Assembly (NCBI GenBank): GCA_035547425.1
Contig: DASZUU010000002.1
Location: 1 to 64,000 of the forward strand
Length of the DNA: 64,000 bases
Direction: 5' to 3'
DNA from: Alloacidobacterium sp035547425
GTDB taxonomy: Bacteria > Acidobacteriota > Terriglobia > Terriglobales > Acidobacteriaceae
In this document: positions 32,155 through 41,176 of the stretch, in pieces
How positions within the stretch are numbered: the stretch's first letter is position 1
How the letters are laid out: each line of letters starts with the position of its first letter
Translations under genes and position numbers: made by a program
The notes under the pieces: generated by a model
The model's input: only the letters and a program-made list of their open reading frames with translations
Databases searched by the model: none
Told to the model about the DNA's origin: nothing

Positions 32155-35100
32155 TTAGAAGTTCAGCTTTGCGCCAAGCAGCATGTTGCGCGGCGGCAGT
32201 GTGCTGCTGGTCTGGCCGAAGCTTCCATCCTGAAGGTTCGTATCGACGCCGTTTAGATTGACGCGATTGAAGAGATTGAAAGTGTCCAATCTCAGTTCCA
32301 GGTTGAAGCGCTCCGTGATCTGCGTCACCTTCTTCAAACTGAAATCGGTGTCGGCATACCCAGGGTTACGGAACTGATTGGGTGTCTCGTTCCCTTCCTG
32401 TCCTAGTTGCGGAGCCGTGAAGTTGCCGCAGGGCAACGCGCCACCAGAGCAGGTTTCAAAGATTCCGTAACCTGACTGGTAGTCCTTTCTGTCGTGCTTC
32501 TGCTTATAGCTCACGACATTGGGATAGTCGTTGTTCTTGCCGTCGGCGTTGAAGTCACCGCTTCCGCTGGCAAGTTGCAGATGCCCGGCATTCAGTTCAG
32601 CCTGGTAGTTTGCCGAAGTGAGCGGCATGCCATCACTTGCGATTGTGCTGATAGCCAGCGGCGCTCCGGTGTATACAGTGAATGGAGTGCCGGATTGCAG
32701 AATGGTTGTTCCGCCGAGAGTCCAGCCGCCAAGCACTCTCTTCATCACGCCGTTGCTCAATGCTGCTCCAGGCAGCTCATAGCTCCAGCCGAGCGACAGG
32801 CGATTCGGCACGTCGTAGGGCGAAGGAGCATAGAACTGGTAATACGGATAAGCCACAGGATAATTCTGCCAGTTATCCATTGATTTGCCGTGCGTATAGG
32901 AAGCCGTCAGGAATCCGCGCCTTGCAAAGCGGCCCTTTACTGCTGCCACTACACCTTGATAGTTGGCGATTGCCCCGTTGAACGCATAGTTCATCGAGCC
33001 GAAGCTGGTATTCAGGCGCGTCTGCGTGCCCGAACCGGTGTAGGCTCCCGCACTGGTGAAGTTCGGATGCTGGAGCAGATCGCCCGCATACGCGTTCACA
33101 TCGTTGCCATACGAGGTAGCGCCTGTATTACCGCCACCGACAATCAGATTGCCTGAGTGCGAGCCCACATAGCCGATGCTCGCTACCATGTCGTTCGTGA
33201 TCTGGTGTTCCAGAGTCAGCGTCCAGTTTTCCGTGTGCGGCGAAGCCAGATCAGGATTGACGCCACCTACGCCAATCTGCGAACCGACAATGCCACCCTT
33301 TGCATCGAGAGGTGTTCCCTGGAAGGCCGGATACTCGAAGCCGAAAGGGTACTTATTCTGCGTGCCGTAGCCAAAGATCGGCGCAGCCGTCGAACCGTTG
33401 TTATAGAAGTAAGGAACAACCGGTCCCGGCGGGTTGGAGCCCAGCCCGTTCTCTGCGTTCCCCAGCGTGAAGTAGTCGTGATAGAGCCCGAATCCTCCAC
33501 GCAGCACCCACTTGCCGTCAGCAAACGGATCATAGGCGAAGCCTGCACGCGGACTGAAGACCCAGTTCAGCGTATGGTTAAACACGTGGCTCCGCTGCTG
33601 CATCACAGCATTCGTCACCTGGTCTTCAAAGGTTGAGCCCGTGCCTAGCGTGAGGTTCGCCAGCACTGTGCCCTTAAGCGCTACATCGGGATTGCCGAAG
33701 TTGTCATAGCGGATGCCGTAGTTCACGGTCAGCTTCTGCGTCACCTTCCATGTGTCCTCGGCAAAGGCTCCGGCGGTTGTTTCCTTATATCCATAGTTGC
33801 GGTTTGCGGGCTTGCCGGTCACAGGATCATATGCAAGGCCGCTTTCACTGTATGGATTGTCGTTGATGAGATCAATCATGTTGGTGTACTGAAGTGTGGG
33901 CTGAGCATATGCGCCGGCAAAGTACGCCAGGTCGTCTCCATGCCATCCTTCATAACCCACCTTGAAGGTGTGCGCCCCATGGATGTGCGTCAGCACATCG
34001 CGCCAGTGATAGCTGTGCTGAACATAATCGCCGAGGGCAAATCCGTTTCCGAAGCCAACGCCAAGACCCGTGACATTTACAATCGGCACAGTAAAAAGAC
34101 CGGTTGCCGGAGCAAAGCCTTCGATACGGTTGTAACCGAAAAAGGCCTCGTTCAAAGTGTTTGCTGAGAAGGTGTGCGTTTCATTTCCCTGCAGCGAAAA
34201 AGTGTAGTACTTATTCGTAGTATTGAAAGCAGGACGAACAGAAGGGCCGCCGGTGTTGATGGTGTCACGATAAAACAAGCCGTAAATGCGGTCCTTATTG
34301 AAGTACTTATCAATACGGATGTTGTACTGCTTTGAATTGTTATAGCTCGACGAATTAAAGTTGCCCTGATCGAAGACTGGCGTGCCGCAAGGAATGTTAT
34401 CCGTGCTCGGCGTTCCGCATCCGGTATTGGCAGCGATGTTCTGGGGACCAAAGGCTTGCTGCGCTGTCTGAAAAACGTTGCGGAAGGTCGCGTTGCTCGC
34501 CGGATACTTCGTCAGCAACTGAACTTCAGGGCTGTTCGGCATCGCCTGCTGCGCAAACGATACGAATGCCGGATCTTCATAGACCTGCAGCGATGCGCCA
34601 TTCGATGTAAGCGCAAGATACGGCTCGTAGCTGACAAAGAAGAAGAATTTGTGATTCGGAATTACTGGGCCACCCACGCCGAACGACATATTATTCGTGT
34701 GGTAAGGCGCCAGTTTCTCCGGTTGTGGAACACCGAATTCGCCGCGCGCCTGCAGTCCCTGGTAGGTATAGTATTCGCTGGCAAAACCGTGGTACTGATC
34801 TGTTCCCGACTTGGTAGACATTACTGTCTGGATTGCGCTCGCTCGTCCGTAATCGACGTTGTAGGTGTTCGCCTGCACGGTGACTTCCGCCAGTGAATCC
34901 GCATTTGGCGTAAGGTTCAGCACGCCGGGTCGGATGCTGCTGGTCACGTCCAGTCCGTCAACGATATACATATTGCCATTCTGGCCGCGTCCACCGGCGC
35001 TGGCATCAATATAGTTTTCAGGATTGAAGTTTGTTGCTGTGCCTGCGCCCAATCCGGTCACGCCAGGGGTCAGCGTAAGAAGCGCTGTAGGATTCCGTGC

Positions 35101-35571
35101 TGCAAGCGGCAGATTTTCAAGTGCTGCAGCGTCGAGTGTCTGCTGATTGCGGCTGTCTGCTGTATCCAGCAACGGAGCCTGCGTCGTAACTGTAACGTTC
35201 GTCGTTACCTGACCTGCAGAAAGCGTGAGTGGAACATTTCTGTTCTCGCCTGCCGTCAGCGTAAAGGCTGTTTTGGCCGTTGAAAATCCGGAAGCCGATG
35301 CGGATACTTCATAATCTCCCGGCCCCAGGCTGGCAAAGCGGAAGACACCCGAAGCGTCGCTGATTGTGTCCTGGCTTACCTTTGTTGCCGTGTTAACGAG
35401 CGTAACCGTGGCTTGCGGAATCGCCGCTCCCGATGAATCCTGCACACTGCCTTGTACGCCGGCGGTGAACTGCGCAAATGCTGAGACGGAAACCATCATC
35501 AGCAAAACTGCCAACAACCTGCCCGGATTCATTCGTAGGCCGGCTGCACCGATCCTCCCCAAATACGTCAT
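32155..35571 (-). CDS. TonB-dependent receptor, Oar-like, with carboxypeptidase-regulatory-like domain
   Basis: A 1138-residue outer membrane receptor. The ATG at 35571 has GGAG 8 nt upstream. A signal peptide (GRLLAVLLMMVSVSAFAQ) is followed by a carboxypeptidase-regulatory-like fold (about residues 38-120, GVQGSVQDSSGAAIPQATVTLVNTATK). A plug domain (about 125-240) contains DAAALENLPLAARNPTALLTLTPGVTG and GNMYIVDGLDVTS. A large beta-barrel of the Oar type follows, ending in NMLLGAKLNF with terminal phenylalanine. Oar-like receptors are numerous in acidobacteria and are thought to import or secrete large substrates; the substrate is unknown. The glycoside-hydrolase-like gene follows, and the binding-protein/kinase/regulator trio is divergent. 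Confidence 0.95.
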   Translation of the reverse strand: MTYLGRIGAAGLRMNPGRLLAVLLMMVSVSAFAQFTAGVQGSVQDSSGAAIPQATVTLVNTATKVSQDTISDASGVFRFASLGPGDYEVSASASGFSTAKTAFTLTAGENRNVPLTLSAGQVTTNVTVTTQAPLLDTADSRNQQTLDAAALENLPLAARNPTALLTLTPGVTGLGAGTATNFNPENYIDASAGGRGQNGNMYIVDGLDVTSSIRPGVLNLTPNADSLAEVTVQANTYNVDYGRASAIQTVMSTKSGTDQYHGFASEYYTYQGLQARGEFGVPQPEKLAPYHTNNMSFGVGGPVIPNHKFFFFVSYEPYLALTSNGASLQVYEDPAFVSFAQQAMPNSPEVQLLTKYPASNATFRNVFQTAQQAFGPQNIAANTGCGTPSTDNIPCGTPVFDQGNFNSSSYNNSKQYNIRIDKYFNKDRIYGLFYRDTINTGGPSVRPAFNTTNKYYTFSLQGNETHTFSANTLNEAFFGYNRIEGFAPATGLFTVPIVNVTGLGVGFGNGFALGDYVQHSYHWRDVLTHIHGAHTFKVGYEGWHGDDLAYFAGAYAQPTLQYTNMIDLINDNPYSESGLAYDPVTGKPANRNYGYKETTAGAFAEDTWKVTQKLTVNYGIRYDNFGNPDVALKGTVLANLTLGTGSTFEDQVTNAVMQQRSHVFNHTLNWVFSPRAGFAYDPFADGKWVLRGGFGLYHDYFTLGNAENGLGSNPPGPVVPYFYNNGSTAAPIFGYGTQNKYPFGFEYPAFQGTPLDAKGGIVGSQIGVGGVNPDLASPHTENWTLTLEHQITNDMVASIGYVGSHSGNLIVGGGNTGATSYGNDVNAYAGDLLQHPNFTSAGAYTGSGTQTRLNTSFGSMNYAFNGAIANYQGVVAAVKGRFARRGFLTASYTHGKSMDNWQNYPVAYPYYQFYAPSPYDVPNRLSLGWSYELPGAALSNGVMKRVLGGWTLGGTTILQSGTPFTVYTGAPLAISTIASDGMPLTSANYQAELNAGHLQLASGSGDFNADGKNNDYPNVVSYKQKHDRKDYQSGYGIFETCSGGALPCGNFTAPQLGQEGNETPNQFRNPGYADTDFSLKKVTQITERFNLELRLDTFNLFNRVNLNGVDTNLQDGSFGQTSSTLPPRNMLLGAKLNF

Positions 35572-35765
35572 CTGCTGTCTCCATTAAGTATTCGTTTTGG
35601 TGCTTCTATCTACTCCGGCTCGCGCCGTATCTTGAAATCCGCAGCGGCGTGTAACCGATTTCACCTGCAGTAAAAGCACTTCATCCAAACGAATTGGAGA
35701 CTATTTGCCGCACATAACGACTCGCAACAGAGGTTCGCACTATACAGACATAGTCCAAATGAACT

Positions 35766-36821
35766 ATGCAGATAGTCTCGTATTGCGGAGAGAGAGGATG
35801 GAAGAATAATCTGGCATTCAGGTTGAAGCAGAAAATCCACAATAGCATCCACACAAAACCATCGTTAGCAGGACTGATATTTAGTCTTATTTCCGTGTTG
35901 AACCTGTGTGTCGGTTGCAGGCGGGACCCGCCAACCATAGCGGTTATTCCTCAGACGATAGGAACTTCGCTTTGGAGTGGTGAATACTCCGGCGCTTCTT
36001 CCGCTGCGCAAAAACTGAATTTCAAAATTTACTGGAATGCACCGACCCGCGAAGACGATGTGGAAGGCCAGATAGCTTTGGTGGAAAAAGCGCTGGTGCA
36101 GCACAATTGCCGAGGCCTGGTGCTCACCCCGAACCAGTCTTTAGCGCTCATCACTCCGGTACGTCGGGCCGTAGCTTCAGGCATTCCTACGGTCATTACC
36201 AGCACTCCGCTAGCTATTCCCCCCGGGCCGAGGCTCGCCTATGTCCTCAATGATGACGAGGAAGGCGGTCGTATCGCAGCTCTGCATGTCGGCAAAGTAT
36301 TGCATGGCGCAGGCTCAGTCGCTGTCATGGGTATCGATCCCGGCGTTCGCGGTGTGATGACCCGGGCGCGGAGCTTTGAATCCACACTCACCCAGTTTTA
36401 TCCCGGCATTAAGATCATCGCCAAGCGCCTCGGCTCTTACAATGGACCACAGGAACAACAAGTCGCCGAAGAAGTTTTGCGGCGCTCCCCTGCTCCCGAC
36501 GTCATCGTTTCCTTAACTTCAGCCGCCACCCTTGCTGCGTTTCGCACGATTACCGATATGCGCAAGACCAGCGCGGTAAAACTTATAGGTTTCGATCAGG
36601 ACATCGCCTTCTGGCCTGTCCAGACCGGGGAAATTGATGCTGTCATCGTGCAGGACACTTATGGGATGGGCGAACAAGCCATCCAGCTCATCGCCGAATT
36701 ACTCCAGCACAAGTCTGTTCCATTGGAAACGAAGCTGAAGCCAATGCTGGTGACACGCGATAATCTTGATCAGCCGGAGATCCAGCACTTTGTCGCATTG
36801 AACTGGGGCCTGCCACAGTGA
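35766..36821 (+). CDS. Periplasmic binding protein (type 1, sugar-binding/LacI-like fold), probable lipoprotein
   Basis: An approximately 351-residue substrate-binding protein. The N-terminus is long (MQIVSYCGERG...); a TTG at 35823 would give a more typical signal (MKQKIHNSIHTKPS, hydrophobic LAGLIFSLISVL, then NLCVGC). The CVGC sequence is a near-lipobox, so membrane anchoring is likely. The core follows the ribose-binding/LacI fold: PTIAVIPQTIGTSLWSGEYSGASSAAQKL, GLVLTPNQSLALITPVRRAVASGIPTV, YVLNDDEEGGRIAALHVGKVL, DVIVSLTSAATLAAFRTITDM, and LIGFDQDIAFWPVQTGEIDAVIVQDTYGMGEQAI. It overlaps the kinase gene by 4 nt (GTGA), so binding protein and kinase are translationally coupled, as in ligand-sensing three-component systems. 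No ABC permease or ATPase is present nearby, which argues against a transporter role. Confidence 0.87.
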   Translation: MQIVSYCGERGWKNNLAFRLKQKIHNSIHTKPSLAGLIFSLISVLNLCVGCRRDPPTIAVIPQTIGTSLWSGEYSGASSAAQKLNFKIYWNAPTREDDVEGQIALVEKALVQHNCRGLVLTPNQSLALITPVRRAVASGIPTVITSTPLAIPPGPRLAYVLNDDEEGGRIAALHVGKVLHGAGSVAVMGIDPGVRGVMTRARSFESTLTQFYPGIKIIAKRLGSYNGPQEQQVAEEVLRRSPAPDVIVSLTSAATLAAFRTITDMRKTSAVKLIGFDQDIAFWPVQTGEIDAVIVQDTYGMGEQAIQLIAELLQHKSVPLETKLKPMLVTRDNLDQPEIQHFVALNWGLPQ

Positions 36822-39016
36822 GACATCGTTTTTTTCTATCGCGTTCCATGCTTGTACTGTTGATCGCAGTTATCACAACAGTATGCATTGTTTTAGGAGT
36901 GCGCTTTTATCTCCACTCTTCCGATCGGGGCCTGCCGCACGCTTACGCATTCACGTCAGGAAAAATCGATGACTGGCAAGCCTTTGGCGGCAATTGGGAG
37001 ATTGCCTCCGGCACCATGAGGAATGATAGCGATGAGCGCGGAGCCAAGCTCATGACCGGCTCGCCCTATTGGAAAGATTATGTGCTGGACGCGGATATTC
37101 AGCTACTTGGAGAAAAAGGCGACGCGGGCATTATTGTGCGTTCTACTGACGAAGAGACAGGAGCCGACGCGTATCACGGCTACTATATCGGATTGCGGGG
37201 CCTGGAAAGCCGGCTCCGCACCGATAACAGTCTCATCCTGGGAAGCGCCGATGAGATATGGAATGAGCTGAGCACCGCTCCCATACCCGGCGGCGTTGTT
37301 CCTCAGCAGTGGTATCACCTGCGAGCCCTTGTCTATGAGTGCCACATCGTTGCCTCGGCATTTCCTCTGATTAACCCCGACCAGGTAACCGCATTTTCTT
37401 TTACGGATCAGCACTGCATTCCTGCAGGTCGCATCGGGCTCCGCTCGTACGCAGGTGGCGGAATGTGGCGAAATGTTGAAGTGCATCGGGCAAGGCAGGC
37501 TGATTTCGTGGCCATGCTTGACATGGTGCGGAATTCCAAAACAAAGGCTTATCAAAGCACAGGCACCTTCCACGCCAGTAGCGAACCGCTGCCTTTAACC
37601 AAGGATCGATCTGCGCCTCTCATCGATGCCACGCCCATCGGCAGCTTGCGCATGAGGGATGTAGGCGATCCCCCGACAGCAACCGTGAAAGGAGTCGTCG
37701 TTGCTACTTCGCCGCTTCTCTATGTACAGGACTCCAGCGGAGGCGTGCAGGTCGCTGCCACGAATCCTCCTACGCTACGTATTGGCGATGAAGTGCAGGT
37801 CACAGGTACGGTCGAGCCGCACGACTTCAGCGCAACACTACGGAACGCTTCCGTTCACCTTCTTTGGGCAGGAACGCCGATCCCGCCCGTCTCCGTAACA
37901 TCGTCGCAGGCGGCCACAGGCGCCTTCGACGCCTCCTTCATTGAAGTGAAAGGTTATCTGCGCGCCAAGCAGGTTGCTCCTGACAAATCTCTGGTGCTCC
38001 TTCTCGATGATGGACAGCAACAGTTTCGTGCCATTATGAGCGGAGGCCGTGCCACTCTCTCATATTCCACTCTGCGCATCGGCAGCCTGATCAGTCTGCG
38101 CGGCATCTGCACGGTCAGCTCGCAATACACGCAGAATCTCACTCCCTTTAGCCTGCTGCTGCGTTCGACAGATGATGTCAGCGTCATCGCGGGACCACCC
38201 TGGTGGACCGTCCGCCACCTTGTGATCCTCGGCATTGTCCTATTGTTTCTGGTTGTGCTTGCGCAACTGCTCTATCACCGTATTGAGAGCTGGCGCATGC
38301 GCGCCGTCCTTGAAGAGCGGGAACGCCTTGCGCATGAAATGCACGATACTCTGGCTCAAAGCTTCGCTGGCATCGGCTTTCAGCTTGAGGCTGTTCGCAA
38401 TGAATTGACTGCGCAGAGCACCACGGCCCAGCGTCACCTCGATCTTGCCAGCAATCTTGTTAGGCACAGCCATCAGGAGGCGCGACATGCCATCGCTACT
38501 CTTCGTCCGGAGTTTCTCCAGTCCATGGGGCTGCTACGTGCCCTTGAACATAGCGCCGCAAAACTGGTCGCCGATGGCCCGGTCAAGATTTACGCCGGCA
38601 GTCGCGGCGTTCCCGGGCTGCAGCCGCTCTCCATCTCCGACACACTCTTTCGCATCGGGCAGGAAGCCATTGCCAATGCAGTCCGGCATGCGCAAGCCAG
38701 TCGCCTCGACATCCACCTGGATTACGAGCCCACAGCCGTACAACTCACGATCAAGGACAACGGTAACGGATTCAGGCATGAAGCTGACGCCCTTGGCTTC
38801 GGTATCCGCGGCATGCGCAAGCGCGCCGATATGATCGGCGCACTTTTCACCATCGAAGGCAAGCCCGGAGAAGGCACCACCGTTACCGTCACCGCCGCCC
38901 TGCCTCCAAAACTCAGCCTCCGCACATTCCCCCGATATGCCTGGAAATACCTAAGGGAGCATCGCATTCATGGAAAAACAGCCTCGTCCTTCCATCCGCA
39001 TACTTATCGTGGATGA
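36818..39016 (+). CDS. Sensor histidine kinase with lectin-like and OB-like extracytoplasmic domains (NarL/UhpB class)
   Basis: A 732-residue membrane kinase with a GTG start inside the binding-protein stop. TM1 is at about residues 10-29. The extracytoplasmic part has two regions: a concanavalin/DUF1080-like beta-sandwich (about 40-228, TSGKIDDWQAFGGNWEIASGTMRND to GGGMWRNVEVHRARQ) and two OB-fold-like repeats (about 275-455, with ATVKGVVVATSPLLYVQDSSGG and SFIEVKGYLRAKQVAPDKSLVLLLDDG). TM2 is at about 464-486. The cytoplasmic core is HisKA_3 with ERLAHEMHDTLAQS (phosphoacceptor His509) and an HATPase with GQEAIANAVRHAQAS (about 614-628), DNGNGF and GFGIRGMRKRADMIGA. It overlaps the response regulator by 47 nt. 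It probably receives ligand state from the binding protein. Confidence 0.92.
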   Translation: MRHRFFLSRSMLVLLIAVITTVCIVLGVRFYLHSSDRGLPHAYAFTSGKIDDWQAFGGNWEIASGTMRNDSDERGAKLMTGSPYWKDYVLDADIQLLGEKGDAGIIVRSTDEETGADAYHGYYIGLRGLESRLRTDNSLILGSADEIWNELSTAPIPGGVVPQQWYHLRALVYECHIVASAFPLINPDQVTAFSFTDQHCIPAGRIGLRSYAGGGMWRNVEVHRARQADFVAMLDMVRNSKTKAYQSTGTFHASSEPLPLTKDRSAPLIDATPIGSLRMRDVGDPPTATVKGVVVATSPLLYVQDSSGGVQVAATNPPTLRIGDEVQVTGTVEPHDFSATLRNASVHLLWAGTPIPPVSVTSSQAATGAFDASFIEVKGYLRAKQVAPDKSLVLLLDDGQQQFRAIMSGGRATLSYSTLRIGSLISLRGICTVSSQYTQNLTPFSLLLRSTDDVSVIAGPPWWTVRHLVILGIVLLFLVVLAQLLYHRIESWRMRAVLEERERLAHEMHDTLAQSFAGIGFQLEAVRNELTAQSTTAQRHLDLASNLVRHSHQEARHAIATLRPEFLQSMGLLRALEHSAAKLVADGPVKIYAGSRGVPGLQPLSISDTLFRIGQEAIANAVRHAQASRLDIHLDYEPTAVQLTIKDNGNGFRHEADALGFGIRGMRKRADMIGALFTIEGKPGEGTTVTVTAALPPKLSLRTFPRYAWKYLREHRIHGKTASSFHPHTYRG

Positions 39017-39611
39017 TCATCCAGTGGTGCGCGCCGGCCTGGGCAGCATGCTGGGCACGCAGCCGTCTCTCGAGATTGCCGCCTCCGCCTCCAATGGCGA
39101 AGAAGCCTTAGCTATCGTGGATCGCGAATCAGTGGATGTAATTCTTCTCGATCTCCGCATGCCGGGAATGAGCGGGCTCGACACACTGACAGCTCTCAAG
39201 AAGAAGCCGCAGTCGCCGCCCGTCATCATTCTTACCAGTTATGAGCTCGACGAGGATGTCTATCGCGCCATTCAGGCCGGGGCGCAAGGCTATCTGTTGA
39301 AAGACACGTCACAACGCGAAATCGTCGCGGCCATCGAGACTGTCCACGCCGGTAAGCGCTACCTGCCGCCGCATATCGCCGCGCGATTGGCCGATCGCAT
39401 CTCCCGCTCCAACCTGACAGCCCGTGAAGTGGAGATTCTCGGCGTTTTAGCGCGCGGCCTGACCAATAAAGAAATAGGCCAGGTATTCAGTATCAGCGAA
39501 AATACAGTCCGCAATCATGTCAACAGCATCATCGAAAAACTTGAGGTCACGGATCGCACCGAAGCAGCCACCACGGCTCTTCTGCGAGGGATCATTCATA
39601 TCGATCATTAA
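38970..39611 (+). CDS. NarL/FixJ-type response regulator
   Basis: A 213-residue two-domain regulator. The receiver domain (about residues 8-125) has the acidic pocket in ILIVDDHPVVRAGL, the phosphoacceptor Asp61 in VDVILLDLRMPGMSGL, the switch Thr in IILTSYE, and the Lys in GYLLKDTSQ. The LuxR-type helix-turn-helix (about 148-205) reads NLTAREVEILGVLARGLTNKEIGQVFSISENTVRNHVNSIIEKLEV. The ATG lies 47 nt inside the kinase gene, with GGGAG about 12 nt upstream. It is the expected output of the adjacent kinase. The divergent TonB-receptor gene is a plausible target. Confidence 0.95.
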   Translation: MEKQPRPSIRILIVDDHPVVRAGLGSMLGTQPSLEIAASASNGEEALAIVDRESVDVILLDLRMPGMSGLDTLTALKKKPQSPPVIILTSYELDEDVYRAIQAGAQGYLLKDTSQREIVAAIETVHAGKRYLPPHIAARLADRISRSNLTAREVEILGVLARGLTNKEIGQVFSISENTVRNHVNSIIEKLEVTDRTEAATTALLRGIIHIDH

Positions 39612-39625
39612 TGACAGAGCGGTTC

Positions 39626-40576
39626 TTACTCGCCTTTGCCAAAAATACGAGCAAAGAAGTGTCCGATGCGATGAAAGAAACCGCCAGTATCTGCAGGCTT
39701 CTGCGCAGGAGGCGCTTCCATCTGCGGAGTTGAAGACTGCGCTGCCGTTGCTGGAGGTGGCGCCGCTGGAGGAGCCGTAGATGATTGTTCAGGCGAGGCC
39801 CCGTTATACATCAGCGGCACCTGGACCTGGGCATGCGGCGTACCTGCCGGTACCACAGGCTGTTGCGGAGGCGCAGGCGGCGGCTTTAACCCTTCACTCA
39901 CAGCTAACGGAAAAGCCGTATCGGCTGGCGTCGAAGATGGTCCGCCTACCGGCTTGCCGTTGTTACTTGCTACTGCAATTGCCGCGTCGGGAGGGCAGCC
40001 GCATGGCTCCGTTTCGTTATCTACTACCTGTTGCAAACTTCCATGCTCAAAGAGAACGCGCTGATTCGCCTTTACCCGGTATACGCCACCCTCAAACTGA
40101 CTGGTGACTGTGATATACGGAGCGTTATCGCCATGATTATCAATACACGTATCGCCTTTCTGGTTCACGCGCATCTTCAAATCTGCCGTACCGGGGCCTG
40201 AGACAAGAATGCGCAAATCAGGTGTCAGCAAAACATCGGAATACGATCCCGTTTTATAGCTGGCTTCAAGTGCGCCGCGATCAAACGCCAGCATTAAAGC
40301 GCTTGCGTTCCCTGCGCCGGAGACAGACTGATCGCGCGTAAGATGCACCGTCGTAGAAGCGCAGAGCCGCACTTCGCCGCCACGCGCTAATGTAACAATC
40401 GCTGTCTTATCGCCTGCGGTGATGCTGCCGTTGTTGCCGATGGTCGCCTTCCCGTTCACCACTTCCAGCGATCCGGAAACGCTGACGCCTTCCGTCGGCA
40501 CATAGGCAATCGGTTGCTGTTGTTGCGCATATGCAGTGAGCGCAAAGCAAAACAGCGGAAGGCATTTTGACCACAT
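39626..40576 (-). CDS. Secreted FecR-like protein with proline-rich tail
   Basis: A 316-residue exported protein. The start MWSKCLPLFCFALTAYAQ at 40576 gives a signal peptide; a longer start at 40621 would overlap trpG. Residues about 20-190 are beta-rich with a FecR-like flavour (VSVSGSLEVVNGKATIGNNGSITAGDKTAIVTLARGGEVRLCASTTVHL and ILVSGPGTADLKMRVNQKGDTC). A proline/alanine/glutamine-rich linker (about 215-295) precedes a short amphipathic C-terminus (GGFFHRIGHFFARIFGKGE). It has two cysteine-rich spots (CIDN, CGCPP). It starts 7 nt after the trpG stop on the same strand, which is probably coincidental co-transcription. No function can be assigned. Confidence 0.7.
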   Translation of the reverse strand: MWSKCLPLFCFALTAYAQQQQPIAYVPTEGVSVSGSLEVVNGKATIGNNGSITAGDKTAIVTLARGGEVRLCASTTVHLTRDQSVSGAGNASALMLAFDRGALEASYKTGSYSDVLLTPDLRILVSGPGTADLKMRVNQKGDTCIDNHGDNAPYITVTSQFEGGVYRVKANQRVLFEHGSLQQVVDNETEPCGCPPDAAIAVASNNGKPVGGPSSTPADTAFPLAVSEGLKPPPAPPQQPVVPAGTPHAQVQVPLMYNGASPEQSSTAPPAAPPPATAAQSSTPQMEAPPAQKPADTGGFFHRIGHFFARIFGKGE

Positions 40577-40583
40577 GGAGAAG

Positions 40584-41147
40584 TTAAAGCTCCAGGAAGT
40601 TCTTGATAAGTTGCTTGCCATCCTGCGTCAGCACGCTTTCGGGATGAAACTGCACCCCTTCGACTGCAAACTTACGATGACGCAGCCCCATTATCGTGCC
40701 GTCTGCCGTCCGCGCAGTCACTTCCAACTCTTCCGGCAATCCCTTTTCGGCAACGATCAACGAGTGATATCGCGTGCAAGTCATGGGATTCGCCAGCCCT
40801 TTGAAAATCGTCTTGCCGTCGTGCTTCACTTCGCTTGTCTTGCCGTGCATCAGTTGGGGCGCACGCACTACGTCGCCGCCGAATGCCGCGCCAATCGCCT
40901 GGTGCCCAAGGCATACGCCAAGGATCGGCACTTTCCCCGCAAAGCGGCGAATAACATCGATGGAAATACCCGCCTCATGCGGTGTGCAGGGCCCCGGCGA
41001 GAGCAAAATCCGCTCCGGCTGCAGCGCCTCCACCTCATCCACAGACAATTCATCATTGCGGCGCACAGTCATATCCGCGCCCAGCTCGCCCATGTATTGC
41101 ACAAGGTTATAAGTAAACGAATCGTAATTATCGAGGACGAAAACCAT
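40584..41147 (-). CDS. trpG: Glutamine amidotransferase component II (anthranilate / aminodeoxychorismate synthase)
   Basis: A 187-residue class I glutaminase that supplies ammonia for anthranilate or 4-amino-4-deoxychorismate. It starts MVFVLDNYDSFTYNLVQY. The oxyanion region is LLSPGPCTPHEAGI, the nucleophile cysteine is in GVCLGHQAIGAAFGG, and the His-Glu pair is in GVQFHPESVLTQDG. The length is typical. TrpG and PabA cannot be told apart by sequence alone, and many bacteria use one protein for both. No trpE or pabB gene lies in the window. It is preceded by an acetyltransferase gene and followed by the FecR-like gene. Confidence 0.95.
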   Translation of the reverse strand: MVFVLDNYDSFTYNLVQYMGELGADMTVRRNDELSVDEVEALQPERILLSPGPCTPHEAGISIDVIRRFAGKVPILGVCLGHQAIGAAFGGDVVRAPQLMHGKTSEVKHDGKTIFKGLANPMTCTRYHSLIVAEKGLPEELEVTARTADGTIMGLRHRKFAVEGVQFHPESVLTQDGKQLIKNFLEL

Positions 41148-41176
41148 GGCTCTGTCTTCAGTGTAACTCGCCCGGA

